From CAZWSC01 sp964636385 (GTDB lineage Bacteria; Eisenbacteria; RBG-16-71-46; CAIMUX01): a stretch of 49,904 nucleotides of DNA. Every line of letters starts with the position of its first letter. The first letter of the stretch is position 1. The stretch is taken from the NCBI GenBank assembly GCA_964636385.1, contig CAZWSC010000082.1:1-49904 (forward strand). The letters are read 5' to 3'. Of the stretch, positions 1-8,244 are shown piece after piece. The position numbers were made by a program, and so were the translations under genes. The notes beneath the pieces were generated by a model. It searched no databases and was not told the origin of the DNA. It saw only the letters and a list, made by a program, of their open reading frames with translations.

Positions 1-744
1 AGGACCGCCGAAGGCGCCGAACCTCTCGATGCGGCTTACGGTCCCTCCCGGTCCGCCCCCCCCCGAAAGCCGTTCGAGCAGGCGGCGGGCAGCCTCTTCC
101 TCATCGCGCCGGAGGAGGGCGCGGCGGGAGAGAACGAGCCTCCTGCCTCCTTCGCCGAACTCCGTGACGAGGAACTCAAGCACCCGGCCGACATAGGTGG
201 CGGGATCCGCCACGAAGCTCGTGTCCATCTGTGAGAACGGGCAGAAGCCGCGGAGCCCGGAAACGTTGACCTCCAGCCCGCCGGCATTCATCCCGGTGAT
301 CTGCCCGCTGACCGGCAGGCCGGTGCGCTGCGCCTCCTGGATCTGCCCAAGGGCCAGGTCGCGCTCGGCCCGCACGGAAGGAGCCAGTATCACCTGGTCC
401 CTGTTGTCCACCACGTACAGCGACACCTCGTCGCCAATCCCGACCGTGATCACGCCTTCGGCATCGCGGAAGTGTCTCGTTTCAACCGCGCCCTCGCTCC
501 GCCCGCCGAAATCGACGAAGGCCGTCTCCTCGCTGATCTCGATTACGCGGCCCCGTACCTGGTCGCCTATCTCCGGTGTAGGTGCGATGCTGCGGGACTC
601 GAACTGCTCCAGCATTCGAGCGAACTCGCTGGATCCGGAATCCTCCGCCTCGTCTGACGGATGGTCCGATCGCCTGGGCGGCGCCTCCCTGGTCCCTTCG
701 ATCCGCTGGTCGTCATGCCCGTCCGGGTGATCGTTCTGCATCAT
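1..744 (-). CDS. S1-domain RNA-binding protein, 3' end outside window
   Basis: The frame starts at ATG 744 (a second ATG lies at 741), preceded by a GAAGGA Shine-Dalgarno about 9 nt upstream, and runs off the left edge without a stop. An acidic N-terminus of about 45 residues is followed by repeated S1 OB-folds. The first contains GDQVRGRVIEI and FVDFGGRSEGAV, a second contains SGQITGMNAGGLEV, and a third begins GTVSRIERFGAF near the edge. S1 repeats bind single-stranded RNA. The N-terminal SSEFARMLEQF plus repeats resembles S1-like proteins of delta-proteobacteria and Bacteroidota. It could be ribosomal protein S1 itself or a shorter S1-like protein; the missing C-terminus prevents a decision. 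Confidence 0.85.
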   Translation of the reverse strand, partial: MMQNDHPDGHDDQRIEGTREAPPRRSDHPSDEAEDSGSSEFARMLEQFESRSIAPTPEIGDQVRGRVIEISEETAFVDFGGRSEGAVETRHFRDAEGVITVGIGDEVSLYVVDNRDQVILAPSVRAERDLALGQIQEAQRTGLPVSGQITGMNAGGLEVNVSGLRGFCPFSQMDTSFVADPATYVGRVLEFLVTEFGEGGRRLVLSRRALLRRDEEEAARRLLERLSGGGGPGGTVSRIERFGAFGGP

Positions 745-1389
745 CGTCAGTGGTCCTTCTTCTATGTAGTTCGACCGGACTGCCTCGCAGCATGTCCGGC
801 CTGTCCGAGTGCAACCTCCTGAGCCTAGCCGATCCTCGTGACCCTGTGTACCAAGTTCTGGCGGGCGCAATATCTCCCCGCGCTTGCATTCCGGCCCGTT
901 AAGTCGGAGAATCCGTCAATGCGCCCTTTCAGCGGCCGGCGCGGATGAGACCCCGCTACAATGCCGTAACGTATTTTGGCGAAAGCTGTTAGGGCGTTCC
1001 CGGGCCACCCGGATGTCCCCATCCGGGCCGGGTGCGGCGTATCAGGATGCGACCTTGGCGGCCGGACTCCGAGACGCAGCCCGGGACACGAAAACCAAGT
1101 GCGCCTGACAAGCGCATCTTCCTGTCCCCCCTGGGGGGCAGATTTCGGCAACAAGGGAGGTGAGACCGTCGAGTCCCGGGTCCGTTGTGGTCCGGCCCCA
1201 TTTCGCGCAGTCCGGAACCGCCGCCTGACATGGCGGCCATGGGCACCAAGGACGGCACAGTCCGCACGGGGCAGGGCCAGGACTATCGGGATCCTCGGCA
1301 CAAAAAAGGAACGGGCCTGGCTCCGGTGGACACGGTCGATTTCCCCGCCCGCCGCCGGCACGCGCCATCCCGTTCAGGAGAACAAAGCC
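745..1389 (+). other. Long leader region upstream of the AdoMet decarboxylase gene
   Basis: No convincing gene is seen in these 645 bases on either strand. The divergent S1 gene must take its promoter from the left part. A TACAAT hexamer at 957-962 is a possible -10 for the plus strand, but no matching -35 is visible. Several stem-loops can be drawn: CCCGGATG/CATCCGGG at 1008-1027, TGCGC/GCGCA at 1100-1116, CTG-C6/G6-CAG at 1122-1141, and GCCGCC/GGCGGC at 1220-1237. Two of them, 120 bases apart, share CGCCTGACA. No known SAM riboswitch consensus was recognised. Confidence 0.4.
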
Positions 1390-2223
1390 GTGACCTTCGA
1401 AGGACCGGAGAAGAAACTGGAGATCGAGACGGGGCCGGGTGCTCCATCTCTCCGTTCCCTCGGCCTGAGCTTCTGGCGAGGGGTTGTTTCCCTGGCCGGG
1501 GCCGAGATCCTCTCAAGGATCTCCAGCCCGGTCTGCGATGCCTACCTGCTATCCGAATCAAGCCTGTTCACACTCGATCGGCGGATGATCCTCATTACCT
1601 GCGGACGCACGACCCTTGTGGATGCGGCCGTGGAGGTCATGCGGAGAATACCTGTCGGATCCATCCGGGGTCTGGTGTTCGAACGCCGCAGCGAGAACTT
1701 CCCGGAACTGCAGCCCACCACCTTTGAGCAGGACGCCGAACGCCTCGGCGGGATGCTTCCCGGACGCACGGTGTCCATGGGCGATCCGTCAGGGGATCAT
1801 GTCAACCTCTTCCTGTCGGGCGAGCAGGATTCATCCCTCTTTCACAGACGGGGATTCGAACTGCAGATGAGGGGGCTGTCCCCCGAATGCCGCAGGATGT
1901 TCACTGCCGGCTTCGATGCTCACTCTCTCCGGTCTGAACTGCAGCTCGAATCGTTCTTCCCCGGACTCATGGTGGATGAACACGAATTCCATCCCTTCGG
2001 CTACTCCCTGAACGGACTGTCCGGGGCCCAGTGGTGCTCGCTCCACGTCACTCCCGAAGAGCAGGGATCCTACGCCAGCTTCGAGTGCGGAACGGTTGTT
2101 GACGCCCGCATGGCTGATGCACTGACCGGGAACCTGCTGCGGATCTTCCGCCCCGAGAGGACCTTCATCCTGATGCGGGGATCGGAGTGCGCCCTCGACA
2201 CAGCCATGCACACTGCGCGATGA
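1390..2223 (+). CDS. speD: S-adenosylmethionine decarboxylase, eukaryotic (class 2) type
   Basis: This pyruvoyl enzyme makes decarboxylated AdoMet, the aminopropyl donor for spermidine. The GTG start at 1390 follows AGGAG with 9 nt spacing and puts FEGPEKKLE at residues 3-11, matching the FEGTEKLLE N-terminus of eukaryotic enzymes. The self-cleavage site LSESS is at residues 54-58, so Ser57 would become the pyruvoyl group. Cys71 lies in ILITCG, equivalent to human Cys82. The processing Ser and His are in FGYSLNG and LHVTPE. The protein has 277 residues; human AMD1 has 334, so it is shorter, mainly at the C-terminus. It is unlike the short bacterial SpeD. It overlaps speE by ATGA. Confidence 0.9.
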   Translation: MTFEGPEKKLEIETGPGAPSLRSLGLSFWRGVVSLAGAEILSRISSPVCDAYLLSESSLFTLDRRMILITCGRTTLVDAAVEVMRRIPVGSIRGLVFERRSENFPELQPTTFEQDAERLGGMLPGRTVSMGDPSGDHVNLFLSGEQDSSLFHRRGFELQMRGLSPECRRMFTAGFDAHSLRSELQLESFFPGLMVDEHEFHPFGYSLNGLSGAQWCSLHVTPEEQGSYASFECGTVVDARMADALTGNLLRIFRPERTFILMRGSECALDTAMHTAR

Positions 2224-3098
2224 ACAGGCCGGCGGACAAGACGGGCGACTGGATCGAGGAGGCCCAGGGAGAGGGGTTTGCGCTCAGGTACGGGGTGCTG
2301 GGGAGGCTTTTCTTCGAGGTCAGCAGGTATCAGAAGGTGGAGATCCTCGAGAGCGCGGCCCATGGAAAGCTGCTGCTCAATGACGGGCTCGTGATGCTCT
2401 CTGAACGCGACGAGTGGGTGTACCACGAGATGATCGCCCACGTGCCGCTGTTCGTGCATCCCTCGCCGCGGGCCGTGCTCGTCATCGGAGGGGGCGACGG
2501 CGGGACCGTGCGCGAAGTCCTGCGCCATGACTCGGTGGAGACATGCCGCCTGGTGGAGATCGACGAGGCGGTGATCCGGGCGTGCAGGGAGCACCTGCCG
2601 TGGACTTCCGCCGCCCTGGATGACCACAGGGTGGAAGTCACGGTGGCAGACGGAGTCGAGTACGCCGCCCGTACCGGCGACAGGTACGATCTCGTCATCG
2701 TCGACTCAACCGATCCGATCGGCCCGGCGGCTCCGCTGTTCGGACGCTCGTTCTACAGGGACGTGCTGGGGATCCTGCGCCCCGGGGGGATGGTGGTCTC
2801 GCAGGCCGAGTCTCCGTACTACGAGCCGGATGCGCAGCGGTCCCTGGTCGACATTCTGAAGGGGATGTTTCCTTCGGTCTACATGTACAACTACTCGAAC
2901 CTGGTCTACCCGGGAGGGCTCTGGTCCTTCTCCTTCGCCTCCCTTGGTCCCCGGCCGCTCGCGGATCTGGACGACGCCCGGGTGGCCGCCTCGGGGTTGT
3001 CCTTCCGCTACTACAGCCCGGAGCTGCACAGGGCGGCCTTCGCGCTGCCGGCGTATCAGTCAGCCGCGCTGGCGGGGATCCTCAGCCGGGCGGAATAG
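2220..3098 (+). CDS. speE: Spermidine synthase
   Basis: This 292-residue cytoplasmic aminopropyltransferase moves the aminopropyl group of decarboxylated AdoMet to putrescine. The ATG at 2220 overlaps the TGA of the decarboxylase gene (ATGA), so translation is probably coupled and the two consecutive steps are made together. Diagnostic segments are DEWVYHEMIAHVPLF, the nucleotide-binding VIGGGDGGTVREVL, the acidic LVEIDEAVI, and IVDSTDPIGPA carrying the catalytic Asp. The length is normal. The acceptor (putrescine, or another diamine) cannot be settled from sequence alone. Its stop is 7 bases from the convergent permease gene. Confidence 0.93.
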   Translation: MNRPADKTGDWIEEAQGEGFALRYGVLGRLFFEVSRYQKVEILESAAHGKLLLNDGLVMLSERDEWVYHEMIAHVPLFVHPSPRAVLVIGGGDGGTVREVLRHDSVETCRLVEIDEAVIRACREHLPWTSAALDDHRVEVTVADGVEYAARTGDRYDLVIVDSTDPIGPAAPLFGRSFYRDVLGILRPGGMVVSQAESPYYEPDAQRSLVDILKGMFPSVYMYNYSNLVYPGGLWSFSFASLGPRPLADLDDARVAASGLSFRYYSPELHRAAFALPAYQSAALAGILSRAE

Positions 3099-3105
3099 TC
3101 GGCCG

Positions 3106-4323
3106 TCACTCGTGCCGCAGGGCATCAATCGGGTTCAGCATCGATGCCTTCCGGGCGGGGAAGAGCCCGAAGAAGATCCCGATGAAGCCGGCGAAGACGA
3201 GGGCAGCCGCGACCGTCGCGGGCGAGATCAGCACGCTCCATCCGGTGACGCGCCCGAGAACCCCTGCCCCGACCGCACCTGCGAGCACGCCGACGCCCCC
3301 TCCCAGCAGGCTCAGCACAACGGCCTCTACCAGGAACTGCGCCATGACATCGCCGCCGCGGGCGCCCACGGCCATGCGGGTCCCGATCTCCCGCCGCCCC
3401 TCCCTTTCCCAAACCAGCATGATGTTCATGATGCCGATGCCGCCCACGACCAGCGATATCGCGGCGATCGCCGCCAGCAGCAGCGTCATCGTCTCGGTCG
3501 CAGCCTGTGCCGTCTCCGCAAGCTCCTCCTGCGTGCGTACCGTGAAGGCGTCCTCCTCCCAGGATGCCAGCCCCTGCGACTCGCGGAGTATCGCCCGGAT
3601 CTCCTCCACAGCACCCGGGATGTCTTCCTCCGACCATGTGCTCGCCAGGATCTGCGCTATGAACTGCCGTCCCCGCAGGCGGTCGCGCACGGTTGTGTAA
3701 GGAGCAAGCACGGTGTCATCCTGGTCGCTTCCCGCGGCGGTCTGGCCCTTCCGTGAAAGAACGCCTATGACCTCGAACGGGACATTCCTCAGGCGGATCT
3801 GCGCCCCCACCGGGTCCTGTTCCGGAAAGAGCTGTGCGGCAACTGTCGCCCCGATCACCGCCACCCTTCGCCTCGCCCGCACGTCGGAGTGGTCGAAGAA
3901 GATCCCCGACTCCACGGGCCAGTCCCGGATCTCCGCATACTCGGGCGACACGCCCTGGACCAGGGCGCGCCAGTTGCCCTCCCCGCCGACTACCTGCGAA
4001 GGAGCGAGGATCACGGGGGAGACGCCTGACAGCAGGTAGGCCTGCTCGGAAAGGGCCTCCGCATCGTCAAGGGTGAGGCGGTTCAGGCTGCCGGCCCCCC
4101 TGCTGACGCCGCCCTGCGTGGCGCTCCCGGGCGAGATCACCATCAGGTTGGTCCCAAGGTTTCGGATCTGGCCTGCGATCTGGGACCTGGCCCCCTGCCC
4201 CACAGCAACCATCAGCAGGACCGCGGAGACCCCGATGATGATACCTAGCATGGTGAGCAGGGACCTGGTCTTGTTCCGGGCTATGCTGCGGATGGCTATC
4301 CTTATCAGGAGCGTGGGACGCAT
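3106..4323 (-). CDS. MacB/FtsX-type ABC transporter permease
   Basis: This 405-residue inner-membrane permease belongs to the MacB/LolC mechanotransmission family. An N-terminal membrane helix (about 19-42, LLTMLGIIIGVSAVLLMVAV) is followed by a large periplasmic MacB_PCD domain (about 45-260) with QDPVGAQIRLRNVPFEVIGV. Three helices follow near 280-300, 325-350 and 370-395. The C-terminus PARKASMLNPIDALRHE is typical of the family. Its ATG shares one base with the stop of the ATPase gene upstream (TGATG). In E. coli MacB the ATPase and permease are fused; here they are separate. The substrate is unknown, and no TolC partner is adjacent. Confidence 0.92.
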   Translation of the reverse strand: MRPTLLIRIAIRSIARNKTRSLLTMLGIIIGVSAVLLMVAVGQGARSQIAGQIRNLGTNLMVISPGSATQGGVSRGAGSLNRLTLDDAEALSEQAYLLSGVSPVILAPSQVVGGEGNWRALVQGVSPEYAEIRDWPVESGIFFDHSDVRARRRVAVIGATVAAQLFPEQDPVGAQIRLRNVPFEVIGVLSRKGQTAAGSDQDDTVLAPYTTVRDRLRGRQFIAQILASTWSEEDIPGAVEEIRAILRESQGLASWEEDAFTVRTQEELAETAQAATETMTLLLAAIAAISLVVGGIGIMNIMLVWEREGRREIGTRMAVGARGGDVMAQFLVEAVVLSLLGGGVGVLAGAVGAGVLGRVTGWSVLISPATVAAALVFAGFIGIFFGLFPARKASMLNPIDALRHE

Positions 4324-5027
4324 CAGCCGCTCCTCTCGTCCCGGATCACAAGCCCGTCACGCAGCTCCACGATACGCCCGGCATACGTGGCGACATCCGG
4401 TTCGTGTGTAATCATGAGTATCGTCATTCCGTCCTGATGCAGCTCCTCGAACAGCTTCAGCACATCCACCGATGTGCGGCTGTCCAGATTCCCCGTAGGC
4501 TCGTCGGCGAGAAGGATGGAGGGGCGGGTGACGAGGGCACGGGCTATCGCCACCCGCTGCTGCTGCCCTCCGGAAAGCTCGCTGGGCACGTGGTGCATCC
4601 GTTCGCCCAGCCCGACCCGTTCCAGGGCCTCGACAGCCTGTCGTCTGATCGCCCTTCCTCCCCCGTTTCTCCGGTAGAGGAGTGGAAGCTCCACATTCTC
4701 GAGCGCGCTGGTCCTGGCCAGCAGGTTGAAGCCCTGGAAGACGAATCCGATGCGCAGGTTGCGGATCTCCGCCAGCCGGACCCGCGCCATCTTCTCCACC
4801 GCGTGGCCATCCAGCCTGTACTCGCCGCCTGTAGGGAGATCCAGACACCCGAGGATGTTCATCATGGTCGACTTGCCGGAGCCGGACGCGCCCATGATCG
4901 CCAGGAACTCCCCGTGACGGACACGCAGGTCCACGCCCCGCAGGGCCTCGACCGTGACCGCGCCCATGAAGTAGCTCCTGGTCAGGCCGCTGGTCTCTAT
5001 GACCCACTCGCCTCTGTGATCCTGCAT
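4323..5027 (-). CDS. MacB/LolD-type ABC transporter ATP-binding protein
   Basis: This cytoplasmic ATPase pairs with the permease that directly follows it. It has Walker A GASGSGKST, Q-loop FVFQGFNLL, signature LSGGQQQRVAIARAL, Walker B ILLADEPTGNLD and the H-loop in MITHEP. The family's typical insert after the Walker A (GCLDLPTGG) is present. ATG 5027 was chosen because GGAG lies 6 nt upstream and it gives 234 residues, normal for LolD/MacB ATPases. In-frame starts at 5051 and 5087 would add residues before the domain but have poorer ribosome sites. The 103 bases to the adaptor gene hold no gene. Confidence 0.93.
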   Translation of the reverse strand: MQDHRGEWVIETSGLTRSYFMGAVTVEALRGVDLRVRHGEFLAIMGASGSGKSTMMNILGCLDLPTGGEYRLDGHAVEKMARVRLAEIRNLRIGFVFQGFNLLARTSALENVELPLLYRRNGGGRAIRRQAVEALERVGLGERMHHVPSELSGGQQQRVAIARALVTRPSILLADEPTGNLDSRTSVDVLKLFEELHQDGMTILMITHEPDVATYAGRIVELRDGLVIRDERSG

Positions 5028-5130
5028 CCTCGACTCCGGGGTCGTAGCCATTTGTCGCCGGCCGGGTGGCTCCACAGTGATCGCCATCCTCAAGGTGTCG
5101 GCGGGATCTCGACTGCCGATGCTGCCGGGA

Positions 5131-6426
5131 TCAGATGGGGCCGCGGGGTCCCCTCTGCCTCGTTCCGCCGGCCGGCTGGAAGGGGTTCTGGGCGGCGCTC
5201 TGCTCCGCGCGGCTCGCGATCCCGGCGATCACCTGCGTCCCTTCCTCCAGATCCCGCCCGTGGATGACCGTGCGCCTTCCGTCGGTCAGGCCGGTGCGTA
5301 CCGGGTGAACCGAGAGCTTCCCATCCGGCCCGACGGAGTAGAGGACGGCGCGCCCGGCGGTGACGCCGCCACCGGGCCGCTGGCCCTGCTGCTGCCCGGG
5401 GTGCTGTCCCTGCTGCCCCCGCTGCTGCCCCTGCCCTCCCCTGGCGGAATCAGGCATGGAAGCCCGGCGCTCTTCCCAGAGCTTCCGCAACTCGGCCGCC
5501 ATATCCTCCGGCGGGCGGAAGCGAAGCGCCGCATTGGAGACCATCAGCACATCGGAGGCGGTTTCCGTGATGAACTCCACCGTGGCGGTCATGCCGGGGA
5601 GAAGCCTCTTGTCCTCCCTGTTCACATCCACTACCACCGTGTAGTTGACGATGCTCTCCTCCATCCGGGACTGCAGGCGGACCTGCCGCACCGTCCCGTC
5701 GAACGCCTGCTCGGGAAATGCCTGGATGGTGAATCGCACCGGCTGTCCGACCCGGATCCTGCCGATGTCGCTCTCGTCCACGGAGGAGAGGATCTGCATG
5801 CGGGACAGGTCGGCGATGAGGAAGAGCTCCGGCGCGGACAGGCTGGCGGCGACCGTCTGGCCCACATCGACCGAGCGGCTGACAACCGTCCCGGCGATCG
5901 GCGAACGGATGGTGGCGTAGGTGAGATTCTGCCGGGCCCTCTCGAGGGCGACCTGTGCCGAGCTGACGGCAGCGCGGGACGCTTCCAGCTGGTACTTCGC
6001 CGCATCATGGTTGGCCTGCGAGATGAGAGCCTGGCCCAGCAGTTCCTCAGCCCTGCGGAACTCGACCTCGTTCAGACGCATCTGGGCGATGCTGCGATCG
6101 AGGGAGACCCTGGCCTCGGCAACGGCGCTCGCAAGGAGTGTGGTGTCGATCACCGCGATGATCTCGTCGGCACGGACCATGTCGTTGAAGTCAGCCCTGA
6201 TCTCGGCCACGATGCCGGAGATCTGCGTACCCACCTGGACCGACGTGACCGCGCTGAGTGTGCCGGTGCTGGTCACTACAGACTCAAGGTCACCCTTTTC
6301 CACCGTCACGAATCTGTAGTTGCGGCTGTCCTTAACTGAGCAGCCGCCGCCCGCTGCAAGCACCAGGGCCGAAAGCAGTGCACCCAGAAGTAGCCGGATC
6401 CTGCCCATCCGTATGACTCGTGTCAC
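5131..6426 (-). CDS. MacA/HlyD-family periplasmic adaptor of the exporter
   Basis: This adaptor, anchored at the inner membrane, would link the MacB-like pair to an outer-membrane channel. GTG 6426 follows AGGGGGGGGAG and gives a basic start, a hydrophobic stretch and a Cys after GGG (possible but non-canonical lipobox); ATG 6408 is an alternative. The order is lipoyl half (QISGIVAEIRADFNDMV), coiled-coil hairpin (about 95-165), second lipoyl half (IRSPIAGTVVSRSVDVGQ), beta-barrel and membrane-proximal domains. A Gln/Gly-rich insert (about 325-355, repeats of GQQ and GQ) sits between the barrel and the last domain. Gene order adaptor-ATPase-permease on the minus strand looks like one operon. 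Confidence 0.9.
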   Translation of the reverse strand: MTRVIRMGRIRLLLGALLSALVLAAGGGCSVKDSRNYRFVTVEKGDLESVVTSTGTLSAVTSVQVGTQISGIVAEIRADFNDMVRADEIIAVIDTTLLASAVAEARVSLDRSIAQMRLNEVEFRRAEELLGQALISQANHDAAKYQLEASRAAVSSAQVALERARQNLTYATIRSPIAGTVVSRSVDVGQTVAASLSAPELFLIADLSRMQILSSVDESDIGRIRVGQPVRFTIQAFPEQAFDGTVRQVRLQSRMEESIVNYTVVVDVNREDKRLLPGMTATVEFITETASDVLMVSNAALRFRPPEDMAAELRKLWEERRASMPDSARGGQGQQRGQQGQHPGQQQGQRPGGGVTAGRAVLYSVGPDGKLSVHPVRTGLTDGRRTVIHGRDLEEGTQVIAGIASRAEQSAAQNPFQPAGGTRQRGPRGPI

Positions 6427-6616
6427 GAACTCCCCCCCCTGGTCAGGCCGCCTCAGGCCTGCTGCTCTCCAGACATCCGCTGCGTCACCGTGGCCGGCAC
6501 GCATGCCGGGCATCCTCCCGGCACAACAACCCGGACTGGGGGAACCTTCGGCGGATGTGACAAGGCGAACGCAGGGGTGGGATCTGGAGTCCCCGGGGAA
6601 GTGGTGGAGCGGTTGT

Positions 6617-7945
6617 CTACCGCCCCACTCCAAGCTTTCCAAGGATTCCCATCAGGATCCCCCGGGAACCGGAAGCGCCGACCCGTGAAGGGACCTTTGG
6701 AGTTGCGGGGGCCTGCGCTGCAGCGGGAACATGTGCTCCGGACCTGCGGCTCTGGGAACGCCGCCGCCGTGCCGGCCGTCGCGCCGGCCCGCCCGGGAGC
6801 TTCGCCACCACGGGCCGTTCCGCCTTCGGCAGAGGAGCTGCGTCTCCCTCAACGACCAGCCGCCGACCGATGAGCCTCTCGATGGCGGCGACACCGCGCG
6901 CATCTTCGGATGTGACAAGCGAGATAGCCATGCCGGAGCGCCCTGCGCGCGCGGTGCGTCCGATCCGGTGAACGTAGTCCTCCGGCGAGCGCGGCAGGTC
7001 GTAGTTGATCACGTGCGAGATGTCATCCACGTCGATACCGCGCGAGGCGATATCGGTAGCGACCAGGAAGTGGATCTTCCCGGATCGGAATCCCTCCAGG
7101 GCCCTGACCCGCTCGCCCTGCGAACGGTCGCTGTGTATGGCCGAGGCCTTGTGCCCGCTGTCGCGCAGCCTCCCGGCAAGCCTGGACGCGCCGGACTTGG
7201 TCCTCGAGAAGATAATGGCGCGCCGCATCCGATACTTCCGTATGAGCCCCTCGAGCTCCGCCCCCTTGCGCCCCGGACTGGTGTGCACGAGTACCTGCTC
7301 CACCGTATCCAGGGTCGATGCGGGCGGATCGACCTCGATCCGCACGGGGGAGCGCAGTATGTTCCGTGAAAGGCGCTGGATCTCGCGGTCGAGCGTGGCC
7401 GAGAAGAGCATCGACTGCCTCTCCGCAGGGATCAGGCTGACGATCTCCAGCACCTCGTCGATGAACCCCATGTCCAGCATCCGGTCCGCCTCGTCCAGAA
7501 CCAGGTGCACCGTATCGCGGAAGTCAATGTTCCCGCGCCAGAGGTGATCCCTCAGGCGCCCGGGGGTGGCGACCAGGATGTCCGCCCCGTGCCGCAGGAG
7601 CATCTCCTGCGGCTGGATCGGGACACCGCCATACACCGTGGCCGTAACCAGGCCGAGGTGTATCCCATAGTCCGAGAAGCTCTTACCCACCTGCATCGCC
7701 AGCTCGCGCGTAGGAACCAGGACCACCGCCCGAAGCCCGGAACGACGGGTCTCCCCCAGCTTGTGCAGTATCGGCAGGGCGAAGGCCGCCGTCTTGCCGG
7801 TCCCTGTCTGGGCGCAGCACATCAGGTCGCATCCCTCCAGGACCTTCGGAATGGCCTGCTCTTGAATCGGCGTCGGTGTGGTGTAGCCGATCTCGTCCAG
7901 GGCCCGGGTCAGTTCCTGCCTCAGGCCCATCTCATTGAAACTCAT
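6617..7945 (-). CDS. rhlE: DEAD-box ATP-dependent RNA helicase, RhlE-like
   Basis: This 442-residue cytoplasmic RNA helicase has a Q motif (TPTPIQEQAIP), motif I AQTGTGKT, Ia PTRELA, motif II DEAD in VLDEADRMLDMGF, motif III SAT, then the second RecA domain with ATDIASRGID and HRIGRTARAG. The tail of about 75 residues is basic (RRPARRRRSQSRR) and probably adds RNA affinity. ATG 7945 has AAGGA 6-7 nt upstream. The closest named relative is RhlE; the exact paralogue (RhlE, DeaD or SrmB) is inferred from the short RhlE-like core. A perfect stem-loop lies just ahead of the ribosome site. Confidence 0.9.
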   Translation of the reverse strand: MSFNEMGLRQELTRALDEIGYTTPTPIQEQAIPKVLEGCDLMCCAQTGTGKTAAFALPILHKLGETRRSGLRAVVLVPTRELAMQVGKSFSDYGIHLGLVTATVYGGVPIQPQEMLLRHGADILVATPGRLRDHLWRGNIDFRDTVHLVLDEADRMLDMGFIDEVLEIVSLIPAERQSMLFSATLDREIQRLSRNILRSPVRIEVDPPASTLDTVEQVLVHTSPGRKGAELEGLIRKYRMRRAIIFSRTKSGASRLAGRLRDSGHKASAIHSDRSQGERVRALEGFRSGKIHFLVATDIASRGIDVDDISHVINYDLPRSPEDYVHRIGRTARAGRSGMAISLVTSEDARGVAAIERLIGRRLVVEGDAAPLPKAERPVVAKLPGGPARRPARRRRSQSRRSGAHVPAAAQAPATPKVPSRVGASGSRGILMGILGKLGVGR

Positions 7946-7967
7946 TCAGATTCCTTCTCCCGCATCC

Positions 7968-7989
7968 TTCCGGACAACCCTGTCCGGAA
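7968..7989 (-). promoter_or_regulatory. Stem-loop in the 5' leader of the helicase gene
   Basis: TTCCGGACA and TGTCCGGAA form a perfect 9-bp stem with a 4-base loop, about 12 bases upstream of the AAGGA ribosome site. It has no T-run, so it does not look like a terminator. It could affect leader stability or ribosome access; this is inference. The rest of the 299-base gap (7946-8244) shows only a weaker CCCGG/CCGGG hairpin near 8073-8089 and no gene. Confidence 0.4.
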
Positions 7990-8244
7990 CGCGGGACACC
8001 CCCTCTTGTTGCGGTAACAGCCTGCTCCGGGCATCCAGTTCGGGGAGGAACTACGCGGGGAGATCACAGGCCCGGATTTTCACCGGGTCAGGCAGGGTGG
8101 ACGGGATCTCTCAGTTATCTCGTCAGGGTTCCCTGTCGGGTGTGTGTCACCGTTTTTCTTCAGTTGCGATAACTATCGGCGTTCCAAGGGCGAATGGCAA
8201 GCGGCAATTCCGCACCCCCGAAGACAGCTTCCGGTAAGCACCCG

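Noticed and set aside
825..1361. Minus-strand frame of 178 codons in the speD leader
   Set aside because: No ribosome site, no motif, and codon usage unlike the neighbours.
3106..6426. Naming the exporter as a macrolide pump
   Set aside because: MacAB-like sequences cover many substrates and nothing here fixes macrolides.
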